From Gemmatimonadaceae bacterium (GTDB taxonomy: Bacteria > Gemmatimonadota > Gemmatimonadetes > Gemmatimonadales > Gemmatimonadaceae), in assembly GCA_016720905.1 (NCBI GenBank), contig JADKJT010000037.1, positions 7,507 to 71,506 on the forward strand: a stretch of 64,000 nucleotides of DNA, read 5' to 3'. Below, piece after piece: positions 29,969 to 38,673 of the stretch. Below the pieces are notes generated by a model. That model was not told the origin of the DNA. It did not search any database and was given only the letters and a program-made list of their open reading frames with translations. How positions within the stretch are numbered: position 1 is the first letter of the stretch; each line of letters opens with the position of its first letter. The position numbers and the translations under genes are program-made.

Positions 29969-30867
29969 CGCGCGACGAGGCGTACGTGTGCGCCCATGCG
30001 TTGATGGGGACGACGGTTTCGGTGCAGGTGATCGGTCACGGGGCCAGCCAACGGGCACGACGCGATCGCCAGCGCGGCGTCGATCGGGCCATCGGATGGT
30101 TCACGCATGTCGAGTCGGTGTGCACGCGCTTTGACGCGCACAGTGAATTGCGTCGATTGTCGACGCGCATCGGTGAGGCGGTGCCGGTGAGCCCCCTGCT
30201 GTTCGAAGCGGTGCAGTTCGCGTTGGCGGTGGCGGACGCGAGCGACGGTGCCTTTGATCCCACGGTGGGGCATCGCATGGAAGCGCGCGGCTTTGATCAG
30301 GCGCATCGCACGGGTGCGCGGGTGGCCTCGGACATCAGCGTAGCGGAAGACGTGAGCTATCGCGATGTGGAGCTCGACGCCGAGGCGCGCACCATCACGT
30401 TGCACCGACCGTTGGTGCTGGATCTCGGTGCGGTGGCGAAGGGGCTGGCCCTGGACATGGCGGCGCGCGAGTTGGCGCCGCTGGTCAATTTCGCGCTGGA
30501 CGCGGGCGGCGATCTGTTTCTGGGCGGACACAATGCTGCGGGTGACGCGTGGGCGGTTGGTTTGCGGCATCCACACGACACGACGCAACTCCTGGACACG
30601 ATTCATGTGACCGACACCGCCGTGTGCACCTCCGGCGACTACGAACGACCGGGACACATCCTGCACGCGGTGCATGGCGAATCGCCAGCGACGATGGCCA
30701 GTGCCACGGTGGTGGCGCCGTCGGCCATGGTTGCCGACGCGCTGGCCACGGCCGCCTATGTGCTTGGACCGACCGACGGCATCGCCTTGCTGGAGCGCCA
30801 CGATGTGAGCGGGTTGCTGGTGACGTCCACGATGGATCGCTACACGACGCGCGCGTGGATCCAATGA
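29965..30867 (+). CDS. apbE: FAD:protein FMN transferase (ApbE)
   Basis: 300 residues. GTG 29965 overlaps the previous stop (GTGA). ApbE motifs are HALMGTTVSVQVIG, FTHVESVCTRFDAHSELRRL, ADASDGAFDPTVGH, LVLDLGAVAKGLALDMAARE, NFALDAGGDLFLGG, DTAVCTSGDYER and the C-terminal ATVVAPSAMVADALATAAYV. It transfers FMN from FAD to a Ser/Thr of a target protein with magnesium; the obvious target is the protein encoded just upstream. A classical lipoprotein signal is lacking, so it would act in the cytoplasm or be exported by an unseen route. Confidence 0.92.
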   Translation: MTRDEAYVCAHALMGTTVSVQVIGHGASQRARRDRQRGVDRAIGWFTHVESVCTRFDAHSELRRLSTRIGEAVPVSPLLFEAVQFALAVADASDGAFDPTVGHRMEARGFDQAHRTGARVASDISVAEDVSYRDVELDAEARTITLHRPLVLDLGAVAKGLALDMAARELAPLVNFALDAGGDLFLGGHNAAGDAWAVGLRHPHDTTQLLDTIHVTDTAVCTSGDYERPGHILHAVHGESPATMASATVVAPSAMVADALATAAYVLGPTDGIALLERHDVSGLLVTSTMDRYTTRAWIQ

Positions 30868-31700
30868 CGGAAGCGGCGATCGCGACTCCAATTCAACCCT
30901 GGCGCGGGCTCAAGCGGTTCTTCCGCACGCCGAAAGGATTGCTGATTCTGGTACTGGCGGTGCTCATCCCGCTGGCGGCGTACGGCAGCGGCGGCATGGT
31001 GGTTGCGCCCGGCGTGCTGGCGGCGGCATTGGCGGCCATGCTGGTGGACGCACCAATCCTGCGATGGCGCGAGAACGCCTGGGAGTTTCCCAGCGGGGCG
31101 CTGCTGACGGGGCTGCTGGTGGCGATGGTACTCAGCCCGCATGAGCCGTGGCACATCGCCGCCGTGACCGCGGCCGTGGGCGTACTCAGCAAGTATGTCG
31201 TGCGGGGCCGTTCCGCCAACGTCTTCAATCCGGCGGCGTTGGCGCTGGTGGCCACCTTCTATGTGTTCGACACCGGCCAGAGCTGGTGGGGCGCGCTGCC
31301 CGAGTTGCCGATTGCGGCGATCGCGGCGTTGTTCGCGACGGGGCTCTACATCACCGTGCGCGTCAACAAGATGCCGGCGGTGCTGGCATTCCTGGGCGTG
31401 TACTACCTGCTGATCACGATCACGGCGTTCACGGGCGATCCGGCACACGTGGCCGAGTTGTATCGGGAGCCCGATTTGCATGCCGCGCTGTTCTTTGCGT
31501 TCTTCATGGTGACCGATCCGCCAACGTCACCGCCCAAGCCGCGCGACCAGATCACGTTTGGCGTGATCACGGCGGTGGTGAGCTACGCGGTGTTCGAACT
31601 CATTGGCGCGGCGTATTTCCTGCTGGCGGGTTTGCTGGTGGCGAACGCGTGGGAAGCGTGGCGGCGGTATCGGGTGCGCGCCGCGCGAACAGCGCAATAA
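30864..31700 (+). CDS. RnfD/NqrB-like membrane subunit
   Basis: 278 residues with nine or so membrane segments. ATG 30864 overlaps the apbE stop (ATGA). The RnfD/NqrB pattern is seen in SGALLTGLLVAMVLSPHEPW, LSKYVVRGRSANVFNPAALA, ATGLYITVRVNKMPAVLAFL, HAALFFAFFMVTDPPTSPPK and the closing GAAYFLLAGLLVANAWEAWR. In Rnf and Nqr complexes this subunit binds flavin and moves electrons and ions across the membrane. Here it stands with only an FMN-binding protein and ApbE, without RnfA, B, C, E or NqrA, F. The gene's last 101 bases overlap a leftward gene. Confidence 0.87.
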   Translation: MTEAAIATPIQPWRGLKRFFRTPKGLLILVLAVLIPLAAYGSGGMVVAPGVLAAALAAMLVDAPILRWRENAWEFPSGALLTGLLVAMVLSPHEPWHIAAVTAAVGVLSKYVVRGRSANVFNPAALALVATFYVFDTGQSWWGALPELPIAAIAALFATGLYITVRVNKMPAVLAFLGVYYLLITITAFTGDPAHVAELYREPDLHAALFFAFFMVTDPPTSPPKPRDQITFGVITAVVSYAVFELIGAAYFLLAGLLVANAWEAWRRYRVRAARTAQ

Positions 31701-32190
31701 TCCGATCATACCAATGGGTGCGCGTCGGCATGGTGCGTGCGGATTCGCGATCACCGGGTGTGCGACAGATGGGGCAGTTGCTCATTTTCGGTTCCTTGCC
31801 GAACTGCACCACGGCCGGTCCGCGGATCACCACTTTCCGATCGATCGTGTCGTTTACGGTGACGGTGATGATGAGCGTCGAACCTGATACGCGCCCGACA
31901 AACTGCGCCGGCATGGTCGGACCAATCGCGACCGGGTAGGCGCGCAGCAGGAAGCTGCCGGATACCGTGAAACGCCCGTCAGTGTCGAGCGTGACGTGCC
32001 GTGGAATGTCGCCGTAGGTGCAGCCGATGTGCACATGCAGCAGCGTGTCCGTGACAATGACGCCGGCGCTGTCACCGCCCCACGTGCCGACGGCGAGCAC
32101 GCCGTTGGCCGGGGGGCCGCTGGGCGAGTCGGTATCGCAGCCGATCGCGCATATCAGGGCGACGGCGATCATGGTGCGCACAGGATTCAT
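31600..32190 (-). CDS. Small lipoprotein, 3' end antisense to the RnfD-like gene
   Basis: 196 residues from ATG 32190. The lipobox is ALICAIGC (Cys near 17). Residues 30-125 form a short beta-rich domain (GVLAVGTWGGDSAGVIVTDT, HVTLDTDGRFTVSGSFLLR, FVGRVSGSTLIITVTVNDT), which then ends in GPAVVQFGKEPKMSNCPICR. The last 60 residues are low-complexity and overlap the RnfD-like gene on the other strand by 101 bases, so an upstream stop may have been lost by an indel. No function can be assigned. Confidence 0.6.
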   Translation of the reverse strand: MNPVRTMIAVALICAIGCDTDSPSGPPANGVLAVGTWGGDSAGVIVTDTLLHVHIGCTYGDIPRHVTLDTDGRFTVSGSFLLRAYPVAIGPTMPAQFVGRVSGSTLIITVTVNDTIDRKVVIRGPAVVQFGKEPKMSNCPICRTPGDRESARTMPTRTHWYDRIIALFARRAPDTAATLPTRSPPANPPAGNTPRQ

Positions 32191-32290
32191 CGCGGTGGTT
32201 CCGGTCGCGGAGTGGCGGGGCGTGGTTACAGGAACAACCATACCCACGCGTGAACGGTCACTCACGCGCGGGTATGGCGACTCCACTCCT

Positions 32291-35143
32291 TCAGTTGAAG
32301 TACACGTTCACCATGAACTTGGTCGGATCGATGGCCGTGGTCTGGCACACGGCGCGATACTCCGGGTGTGACCAGTCATTGTGCATGTAATAGAGCGAGC
32401 CTGATGTGAACACGCTGGTGGCAACGGACTGTCTGAGGTAGCCCGAAATAACGTCGCCAGACTTTCTGAGTGGCACGTCATGGAGACGGAACTGGATTCG
32501 CGAATCGGTGGTGATCATCCACTTCGGGGCGGGGTCTGAACTGAATTCGTAGCGCAGACTCTCAACGAGTCCCAGATATGAACCCTCGATATCAGCCCAG
32601 GTGGTGTCACCGACTCCAGGACGCAACGTTCCGTGCACGCTGACCGTGTGTGTGGCTCGCCAATCGTCAGTCACGAATGGCACCGAGCCGCTGGCCGAAA
32701 AGTTCGCGCCGTCGAATTTGAGCGTTGCGAGCGTGGGCCCGATGTCTGGCCCCCATGGGCTTGTATTGAGGCCAATCGTGGTCGGGCACGCCCAATCCTG
32801 ACCGGGGCTGGCGCTGTTCATGACAATCCAATCGCCGATCGACACACTGAGGGAAGTGTAGCCATAGGTCGCTACGCGCACGTCTGCCATCGTGATGGTT
32901 TGCGATGTGTTCGTGCTCCACGGAACGGTGTACGGGCCGAGGTCGACGGAGTCGAGTCCGCCATTCGTTTTTGCCCGATACATCCGCAAGCGTGAGGTCC
33001 CGGGGTAGAGACGCGGCAGGAAGAACCGACCGTCCGCCAAGGTCAACCGCTTCCCGGTGGTGTATTCGGAACTTCCGACTTTGACCACCGAGGCGACTTC
33101 GACTCCCGCAACCGGCAATCCGCGATCGTCGAGCAGTCGACCAAGCGCGTTGTAACTCCAACCAGCGGGTTCGAGCACGGCGGCGAGTGCCTGCTCACTG
33201 CCGGCGAGCCCTTGCAGGGCGATACGGAGTTCGTCGGGTGTGCGAGGACCGTCGGCCAACACGCCAAGGAGTGACGCAATTCCGACGCCCAGGGCCGGCG
33301 CACGCGAACGTGACAGCGGTCCATAGTGATCGTACACGAGCGTGTCCGCACCGGTGCGCGTCAGGGCGGCCAGCATCGCCCCGCCGAATCCCTCGAGACT
33401 GGGAAAGTCCGTCGCGGTCGGCGTGGTGCCCATCATTTCGCGCACGCTCAGATTGGGCGTCAGCGAGCGCAAGTCCCACTTCGTCAACGTGCCGTTGATG
33501 CTGAAGTCGGCGAAGTGTGAATACTCCTCAATCAGGCTCCGGCGAAACCCGTTGGTCACGAAGCCGAGATCGTGAAACCCTGTGGCCGCGTAGCTCAGGA
33601 GTTCATTGTATCGCGCGTCGCCCACGAGCATATGCGTCACGTAGTGTGTGACCTCATGGCTGGCCGCGTGCGGAAAGTCCGGGAGGCTGATGTTGTAGTA
33701 GATCGTGGGGACGTAGCCGGTGAACAGACTGCACCAGTAATACCCATCCCCGGTCGCTCCGGCGGACAACGTATAGGGCCGCTCGGCCATCGCCGTCCGC
33801 AGTCGCGCGGCGTCAGCCACGGACAAATTGGCCAGCCACCAGTCGATTGCGCGTTGGGTCTGCAAACGCAGTTCTCCGCGCTTCGTCGACGTCGATGACC
33901 CGGCCGGGATCGGTGCCGTCGCATATGCCTGTACACTGGGACGTGCTCCCACGGTGACAGAAGGCGTCAGGGCGGCGACCCGCATGCTCGCACTGCGCGC
34001 AGCACTACGTGCAGCACTACTCGTATTGGGTTGAATCAGGAACACCACCGTGTCGCCGCGTACGCTTTGCAGCGGAAGCCCCCACCATCGCACCGAATCC
34101 CTTCCGTTGGTGGCCGCGTCGAACACCTGTCCGTAGAAATAGCCGTCCAACTCGCCACCGGGCGGTCGTGTGACCGCCATCTCCACACGCTCGGATCCAC
34201 TGAAGTTCACAGTGGCGCGCGTGGCGCCCGCGTCGGGAAGGTCAGGACCACCGACCACCCGGGCTACCGACAGTGTTCCATGGCCACCGGCCGGGAACTC
34301 GACCCGCCAACCGGTTACCGTGTCGCGTATCGAGGTTGAGGCCCCCGTGTTGACCGCGTAGGTACGTCTGGGCGCCGTCGCCACACCGCCGACTGCTACG
34401 GCTGTTGCGACGAAGGTTGGCGGTGTCGAGCTGCTCACGACATCAGCGTCGATGATGGTGACCGTCACCTGCGGTGTCCCCGGTGTGCTCCCCATGGTCC
34501 ACGAGCCGGTCGTCGCGCGTCCGTCAGCATCGGAACGCGGTTCCGCGACCGCGACAGTGCTTCCCGCATTCGGTGAAAATCGGACACGAACGTCGGCGAT
34601 CGGCGCGCCGTTGCGATCGGTCACGCGCACCGTAGGCGGGATGAACACCGGGGTGCCAACAATGGCCTGCTGGCCATCACCGTCAAGCGCGGTGACGATC
34701 GCATCAAGTGCTGGATCGGCGGTGGCCGTGAGCGCCACCGGAGTGCCCGCTCCTGAAGCCAACTGCACGGTGAGCGTCTGAACGCCTGCCGTCGCGCCGA
34801 GCGTCCAGCGGACCGTGGCGCGGCCCGCGCCGTCGGTGATTGCCGATGCGGGATCGACGAGACCGCCACTGGCAGCAAATGTCACCGACGCGCCGGAAAC
34901 GGCTGCGCCCGCCGCGCTCTGCGCAAGCACGACAATGGGGTCCGACAGCGTGCGTGTGATGCGGGCGTGTTGATTTGCGCCAGAGACGACGACCACCGCA
35001 GTGGCTGTCGGCGGGGGCGGGGTTGGGGGCGCCGTGGAATCTCCGCCACCGCACGCCGATAACAGCAGGAGTGAGCCAATCACGGCGACGCGCGTGATGG
35101 CGTCAGCGGCATGATTGATGGAAGCTGCATGAACGGAGCACAT
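32291..35143 (-). CDS. Large lipoprotein with Ig-like (Big-1) domains and HExxH zinc-peptidase motif
   Basis: 950 residues. A lipobox (LLLLSACGGG, Cys31) and Thr/Pro linker are followed by two Big-1-like domains (about 50-145: ASVTFAASGGLVDPASAITD, GRATVRWTLGATAGVQTLTV; 155-245: VRVTDRNGAPIADVRVRFSP). A mixed region leads to HAASHEVTHYVTHMLVGDAR, an HExxH motif (496-500), with RRSLIEEYSHFADF about 50 residues later supplying the third-ligand Glu expected of a gluzincin. A carboxypeptidase-regulatory-like domain (LLDDRGLPVAGVEVASVVKV) and a C-terminal beta domain close it. It is probably a cell-surface metallopeptidase. Confidence 0.78.
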   Translation of the reverse strand: MCSVHAASINHAADAITRVAVIGSLLLLSACGGGDSTAPPTPPPPTATAVVVVSGANQHARITRTLSDPIVVLAQSAAGAAVSGASVTFAASGGLVDPASAITDGAGRATVRWTLGATAGVQTLTVQLASGAGTPVALTATADPALDAIVTALDGDGQQAIVGTPVFIPPTVRVTDRNGAPIADVRVRFSPNAGSTVAVAEPRSDADGRATTGSWTMGSTPGTPQVTVTIIDADVVSSSTPPTFVATAVAVGGVATAPRRTYAVNTGASTSIRDTVTGWRVEFPAGGHGTLSVARVVGGPDLPDAGATRATVNFSGSERVEMAVTRPPGGELDGYFYGQVFDAATNGRDSVRWWGLPLQSVRGDTVVFLIQPNTSSAARSAARSASMRVAALTPSVTVGARPSVQAYATAPIPAGSSTSTKRGELRLQTQRAIDWWLANLSVADAARLRTAMAERPYTLSAGATGDGYYWCSLFTGYVPTIYYNISLPDFPHAASHEVTHYVTHMLVGDARYNELLSYAATGFHDLGFVTNGFRRSLIEEYSHFADFSINGTLTKWDLRSLTPNLSVREMMGTTPTATDFPSLEGFGGAMLAALTRTGADTLVYDHYGPLSRSRAPALGVGIASLLGVLADGPRTPDELRIALQGLAGSEQALAAVLEPAGWSYNALGRLLDDRGLPVAGVEVASVVKVGSSEYTTGKRLTLADGRFFLPRLYPGTSRLRMYRAKTNGGLDSVDLGPYTVPWSTNTSQTITMADVRVATYGYTSLSVSIGDWIVMNSASPGQDWACPTTIGLNTSPWGPDIGPTLATLKFDGANFSASGSVPFVTDDWRATHTVSVHGTLRPGVGDTTWADIEGSYLGLVESLRYEFSSDPAPKWMITTDSRIQFRLHDVPLRKSGDVISGYLRQSVATSVFTSGSLYYMHNDWSHPEYRAVCQTTAIDPTKFMVNVYFN

Positions 35144-35273
35144 CCGTCCTCCCGTATTGCATTGGAATCGCTATCGCATTGGGACCGCTATCGCTCAGTG
35201 CGACGATCTATTGGTGCCGCGCGAGGCGCCGGCCGGCAATCGGGGAGCCCAGTGTCACGTGTGCGGGAAACGC

Positions 35274-36872
35274 TCACACCACCGCGGGCGGCACGAAACT
35301 CATCGCGTGTTCGGCGAGTGCGGTGATACTGAGCGCCGGATTCACTCCGGGATTGGCCGGCATCGCGGCGCCGTCGCAAATGAGGAAATTCCGATAGCCA
35401 AACGCCTGATGTCTGGCGTCCACGACACCTGATTCGGCCGTGGCGCCGATCGGGGCGCCGCCAAGGATGTGCGCCGTGGTGGGAATGTTGGCGGTGGCTT
35501 CAAACACGCTGCTCTGGGCGACGCCGCCGGTGTGACGGGCCAGCCATTCGACGCATTCATTGGCCACGTCGATGAATGTCGGATTTGGCTTGTCCGGATT
35601 CTGTTCCGTGCGCAGCGAGATGCGCCCGAACAGGCCCCGTTTGGGGCGAAAGGCGATGGCATTGTCGCTGGTTTGCATCACCAGCACCACCAGCGTGCGC
35701 TTGCTCCACCCGAAGGGCCAGCGGCCACGCAGAAACCGCAGCGGATGACGGGCGATACTGCCCAGCATCATCAACGGGCGCGTCACGCGCGTGCCCTTGC
35801 CGGTGAGCGGGGCGAGCAGCAACGACATGAAGTCGCCACCCTGGCCATAGGTGCAGAACTCGATGTGCGTATCGTCACGCGGATGGACGCTGGCGCTGAT
35901 GGCGACGTCATTCCAGGTGGCGCGGGCGTCGTCGGGGAGCGTGATGGCCAGGATGGACTCGCTGTTGGTGCGGACGAGTTCGCCCAGCCGATCGCTCAAG
36001 CGTGGCAGCGATCCCGATGCCTTGCACTGGATGAGCAGTTGGTTGGTGCCCAGTGCGCCCGCCGCGACGATGACGCCGCGTGCCGTGAACGTGCGGCGAC
36101 CCTTGGCCAGCCAGGCGCCCGGCACCTGCGTGGTCACGCGATAGCCGTCGCTGCCATCGGTCGCACCAATGGGCGCGATGTCGGTGACCTGACAATCGGG
36201 AACGAGCGCGGCACCACGCTTCTCGGCAAACCACAGGTAGTTCTTGAGCAGCGTGTTCTTGGCTCCATGTCGGCAGCCCACCATGCAGGCACCGCACTTG
36301 ATACAGCCCGTTCGGTCCGGCCCATCACCACCGAAGTATGGATCGGAAACCGTTTCTCCCGGTGTTCCGAAAAACACGCCAACCGGAGTGCGCGTGAAGG
36401 TGTCCGCAACGCCGAAGTGCTGGCCGACTTCCTTGAGCAACTCCTGGCCGCCACTGGCGAACGGCACGGTCTGCACGCCCAGCATGCGTTCGGCCGTGTC
36501 GTAGTGCGACTGCAGCGCCGTGCGCCAGTCTTCCAAACCAGCCCACTGCGGATTCTCGAAGAATGCCGGCTTGGCGCGATACAGTGTGTTGGCGTACACC
36601 GTGCTGCCACCACCCAGGGCCGACCCACTGGCGATGAAGATGTCGCGAAATGGCGTCAATCGCAGAATGCCGCGCAACCCAACCTGCGGCGCCCAGAGAA
36701 AGCGCCGCAGGTTCCATGCGGAGGCGGCGTACTCGTGGTCGGCGTGTCGCCGCCCGCTCTCGAGCACGGCCACCCTATAGCCCTTCTCACTCAGACGCAG
36801 CGCGGCCACGCTGCCGCCAAATCCGGAGCCGACGATGATCCAGTCGTAGTCGAAGCCGTTTGGCGATGCCAT
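35274..36872 (-). CDS. GMC-family flavoprotein oxidoreductase
   Basis: 532 residues. The dinucleotide-binding start is DYDWIIVGSGFGGSVAALRL. Other GMC features are SGSALGGGSTVYANTLYRAK, a middle substrate domain, and the C-terminal NPALSITALAEHAM with HILGGAPIGATAESGVVDAR upstream. A cysteine-rich stretch GCIKCGACMVGCRHGAKNTL (about 190-210) is typical of the cholesterol-oxidase/steroid branch. No signal peptide is seen. The substrate is unknown; sterol-like or long-chain alcohols are plausible. The ATG lies 4 bases after the stop of the small secreted-protein gene. Confidence 0.87.
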   Translation of the reverse strand: MASPNGFDYDWIIVGSGFGGSVAALRLSEKGYRVAVLESGRRHADHEYAASAWNLRRFLWAPQVGLRGILRLTPFRDIFIASGSALGGGSTVYANTLYRAKPAFFENPQWAGLEDWRTALQSHYDTAERMLGVQTVPFASGGQELLKEVGQHFGVADTFTRTPVGVFFGTPGETVSDPYFGGDGPDRTGCIKCGACMVGCRHGAKNTLLKNYLWFAEKRGAALVPDCQVTDIAPIGATDGSDGYRVTTQVPGAWLAKGRRTFTARGVIVAAGALGTNQLLIQCKASGSLPRLSDRLGELVRTNSESILAITLPDDARATWNDVAISASVHPRDDTHIEFCTYGQGGDFMSLLLAPLTGKGTRVTRPLMMLGSIARHPLRFLRGRWPFGWSKRTLVVLVMQTSDNAIAFRPKRGLFGRISLRTEQNPDKPNPTFIDVANECVEWLARHTGGVAQSSVFEATANIPTTAHILGGAPIGATAESGVVDARHQAFGYRNFLICDGAAMPANPGVNPALSITALAEHAMSFVPPAVV

Positions 36873-36876
36873 TCAG

Positions 36877-37449
36877 CTAGCGGCCGCGGGGCCTGCCGGT
36901 GCGCACGCCACCGATGATAATGGGGATGCCACGGAAACCGCGGTAGAACGGACTGAAGCCGTAGGAGCCATAGTATCCGAAGCCGGCAAACATGAAGGGA
37001 TCGTACAGTGGATAGCGCGCGTTGTTGTACGAACGATCATCGCGCTCATTCGTTTCCACTTCCAGTGGCGCGATGGCCACCGACGCGTTGCCCAGAACGT
37101 CCTTGCAGGCGCGCTTCTCCTTGATGGCCTTGGCCACCAGCTTGCCGTCCATCCAGAGTTCCATGGCGGCCTTCGACTTGGAGTCGAGTTCCACCAGTTC
37201 GCGCGCGCCCAGGGTGAGCTTGACGTGCTCGGTCCCCTTTTCGAGGGCGTATTCCACATCAACCGGCTTGGCGCCGTCGTTGCGAATGACAAAACGGTCG
37301 TCGCAGCGATAGCCAAAGGTGAGCTGGGCGATTTCGGCGACCGGCGTCCGTGACACCTCGGTGATCTGCGCGCCAGCCGGCGAAGCGCCGGTGATGCTGC
37401 CGACCGCGAGCGCCATCAACGTCATTGGGAAAGTGAATTTCGACCGCAT
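36877..37449 (-). CDS. Secreted hypothetical protein with Gly/Tyr-rich tail
   Basis: 190 residues from ATG 37449. The signal peptide (FTFPMTLMALAVGSITGASP, cleaved near AGAQ) precedes a beta-rich domain (LTFGYRCDDRFVIRNDGAKP, VDVEYALEKGTEHVKLTLGA, ELVELDSKSKAAMELWMDGK) with an isolated Cys pair (C in YRCDD and RACKDV). A Tyr/Phe/Gly-rich C-terminus follows (FMFAGFGYYGSYGFSPFYRG). The upstream 18-codon extension is rejected. It lies 4 bases before the GMC gene and is probably co-transcribed. No family is recognised. Confidence 0.62.
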   Translation of the reverse strand: MRSKFTFPMTLMALAVGSITGASPAGAQITEVSRTPVAEIAQLTFGYRCDDRFVIRNDGAKPVDVEYALEKGTEHVKLTLGARELVELDSKSKAAMELWMDGKLVAKAIKEKRACKDVLGNASVAIAPLEVETNERDDRSYNNARYPLYDPFMFAGFGYYGSYGFSPFYRGFRGIPIIIGGVRTGRPRGR

Positions 37450-37599
37450 GGTGTCTCCTGTTGTCGTCGCCGAATCGCGCTCGGCCCACGCCGAGTCACG
37501 CACCGGCCTTCACTGCATTTGACACGCTCGAAGAATAGCACCCTATATGTCCGGGAACGAGGACGGGGGTGTCCGGAAACGACCGCAGGGTGCAGACTC

Positions 37600-38673
37600 A
37601 TGGGTATGCGTACCCATCTGCTGTTGTATGGAGCAACCGGATATGTCGGCGAGGCCACCGCGCGTTTTGCGGTCGCGTCCGGAATGCGGCCGATTCTGGC
37701 GGGTCGAAACGCCGGCGCGTTACAGCGCTTGGCGGGCGAGTTGGGCGTGGAGTATCGGGCCTTCGCCCTGGACGATCCGGTCGCGATCGACACGGCGCTG
37801 CGCGAGGTCGCGGTCGTGCTCCATTGCGCCGGTCCATTCCTTCACACGTACCGGCCCATGGTGGACGCGTGTCTGCGCACGGGCGCGCATTATCTGGACC
37901 TGACCGGCGAACTGCCCGTGTACGAGGCGATTGCCGCACGCGATGCGGACGCCAAGTCGCGCGGGGTGATGCTCATGCCGGGCGTTGGATTTGATGTGGT
38001 GCCCACGGACTGTCTGGCGGTGCATCTCAAACAGCGATTGCCAACGGCGACGCATCTGGCGCTGGCCTTTCGCAGCAAAGGCCCCGGCGGCCTGCCGCCC
38101 GGCACGCAGCGCACGGTGATCGAGATGCTGGCGTACGGCAACCGGGTGCGACGCGATGGACGACTGGAGCGACCCACCGAGCCCATGAAGAACCGCGTCG
38201 TGGATTTCGGACAAGGACCGGTGACCGTGACGCAAATGATGTGGGGCGATGTCTTCACGGCATACTACAGCACCGGCATTCCCAACATCGAGGATTACAC
38301 CGTGCTGCCGCGCGCGGTGCAGAAACAGATGCGGGTGTTGAGCGTGCTGCGACCGCTGTTCAGGATCGGGGCGTTACGCAACTTGCTCAAGCGCGGCGTG
38401 AAGCCCGGTCCGACGGCTGCGGCGCGGGCACAGACGGTGACGCACGTGTGGGGCGAGGTGACTGACGCGCAGGGCGGGAAAGCCGTGTCGCGACTGCATG
38501 GTCCGGAAGCGGGTGTGGAGTGGACGATGCGCGCGGCGTTGGCGGTGGTGAAACGTGTGCTCGGCGGGCAGGCGCCGGCGGGATATCAGACGCCGGCGAT
38601 GGCGTATGGGGCGGACTTCGTGTTGGAGTGCGAGGGGGTGACGCGGGAGGACGTGGTCGGTGAACATGCATAG
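37600..38673 (+). CDS. Saccharopine dehydrogenase-like / trans-acting enoyl reductase family protein
   Basis: 357 residues from ATG 37600. The Rossmann start is THLLLYGATGYVGEATARFA; then LHCAGPFLHTYRPMVDACLR, THYLDLTGE-like GAHYLDLTGELPVYEAIAAR and GVMLMPGVGFDVVPTDCLAV follow the pattern of the trans-acting enoyl reductase branch, better than true saccharopine dehydrogenase. A reduction of a polyketide- or lipid-like substrate is possible but unproven. The 3' end overlaps the propionyl-CoA synthetase start by 14 bases. A 27-codon extension upstream is not believed. Confidence 0.85.
   Translation: MGMRTHLLLYGATGYVGEATARFAVASGMRPILAGRNAGALQRLAGELGVEYRAFALDDPVAIDTALREVAVVLHCAGPFLHTYRPMVDACLRTGAHYLDLTGELPVYEAIAARDADAKSRGVMLMPGVGFDVVPTDCLAVHLKQRLPTATHLALAFRSKGPGGLPPGTQRTVIEMLAYGNRVRRDGRLERPTEPMKNRVVDFGQGPVTVTQMMWGDVFTAYYSTGIPNIEDYTVLPRAVQKQMRVLSVLRPLFRIGALRNLLKRGVKPGPTAAARAQTVTHVWGEVTDAQGGKAVSRLHGPEAGVEWTMRAALAVVKRVLGGQAPAGYQTPAMAYGADFVLECEGVTREDVVGEHA

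Noticed and set aside
35469..36917. A 482-residue rightward protein
   Set aside because: Antisense shadow of the GMC oxidoreductase; long only because of high GC content.
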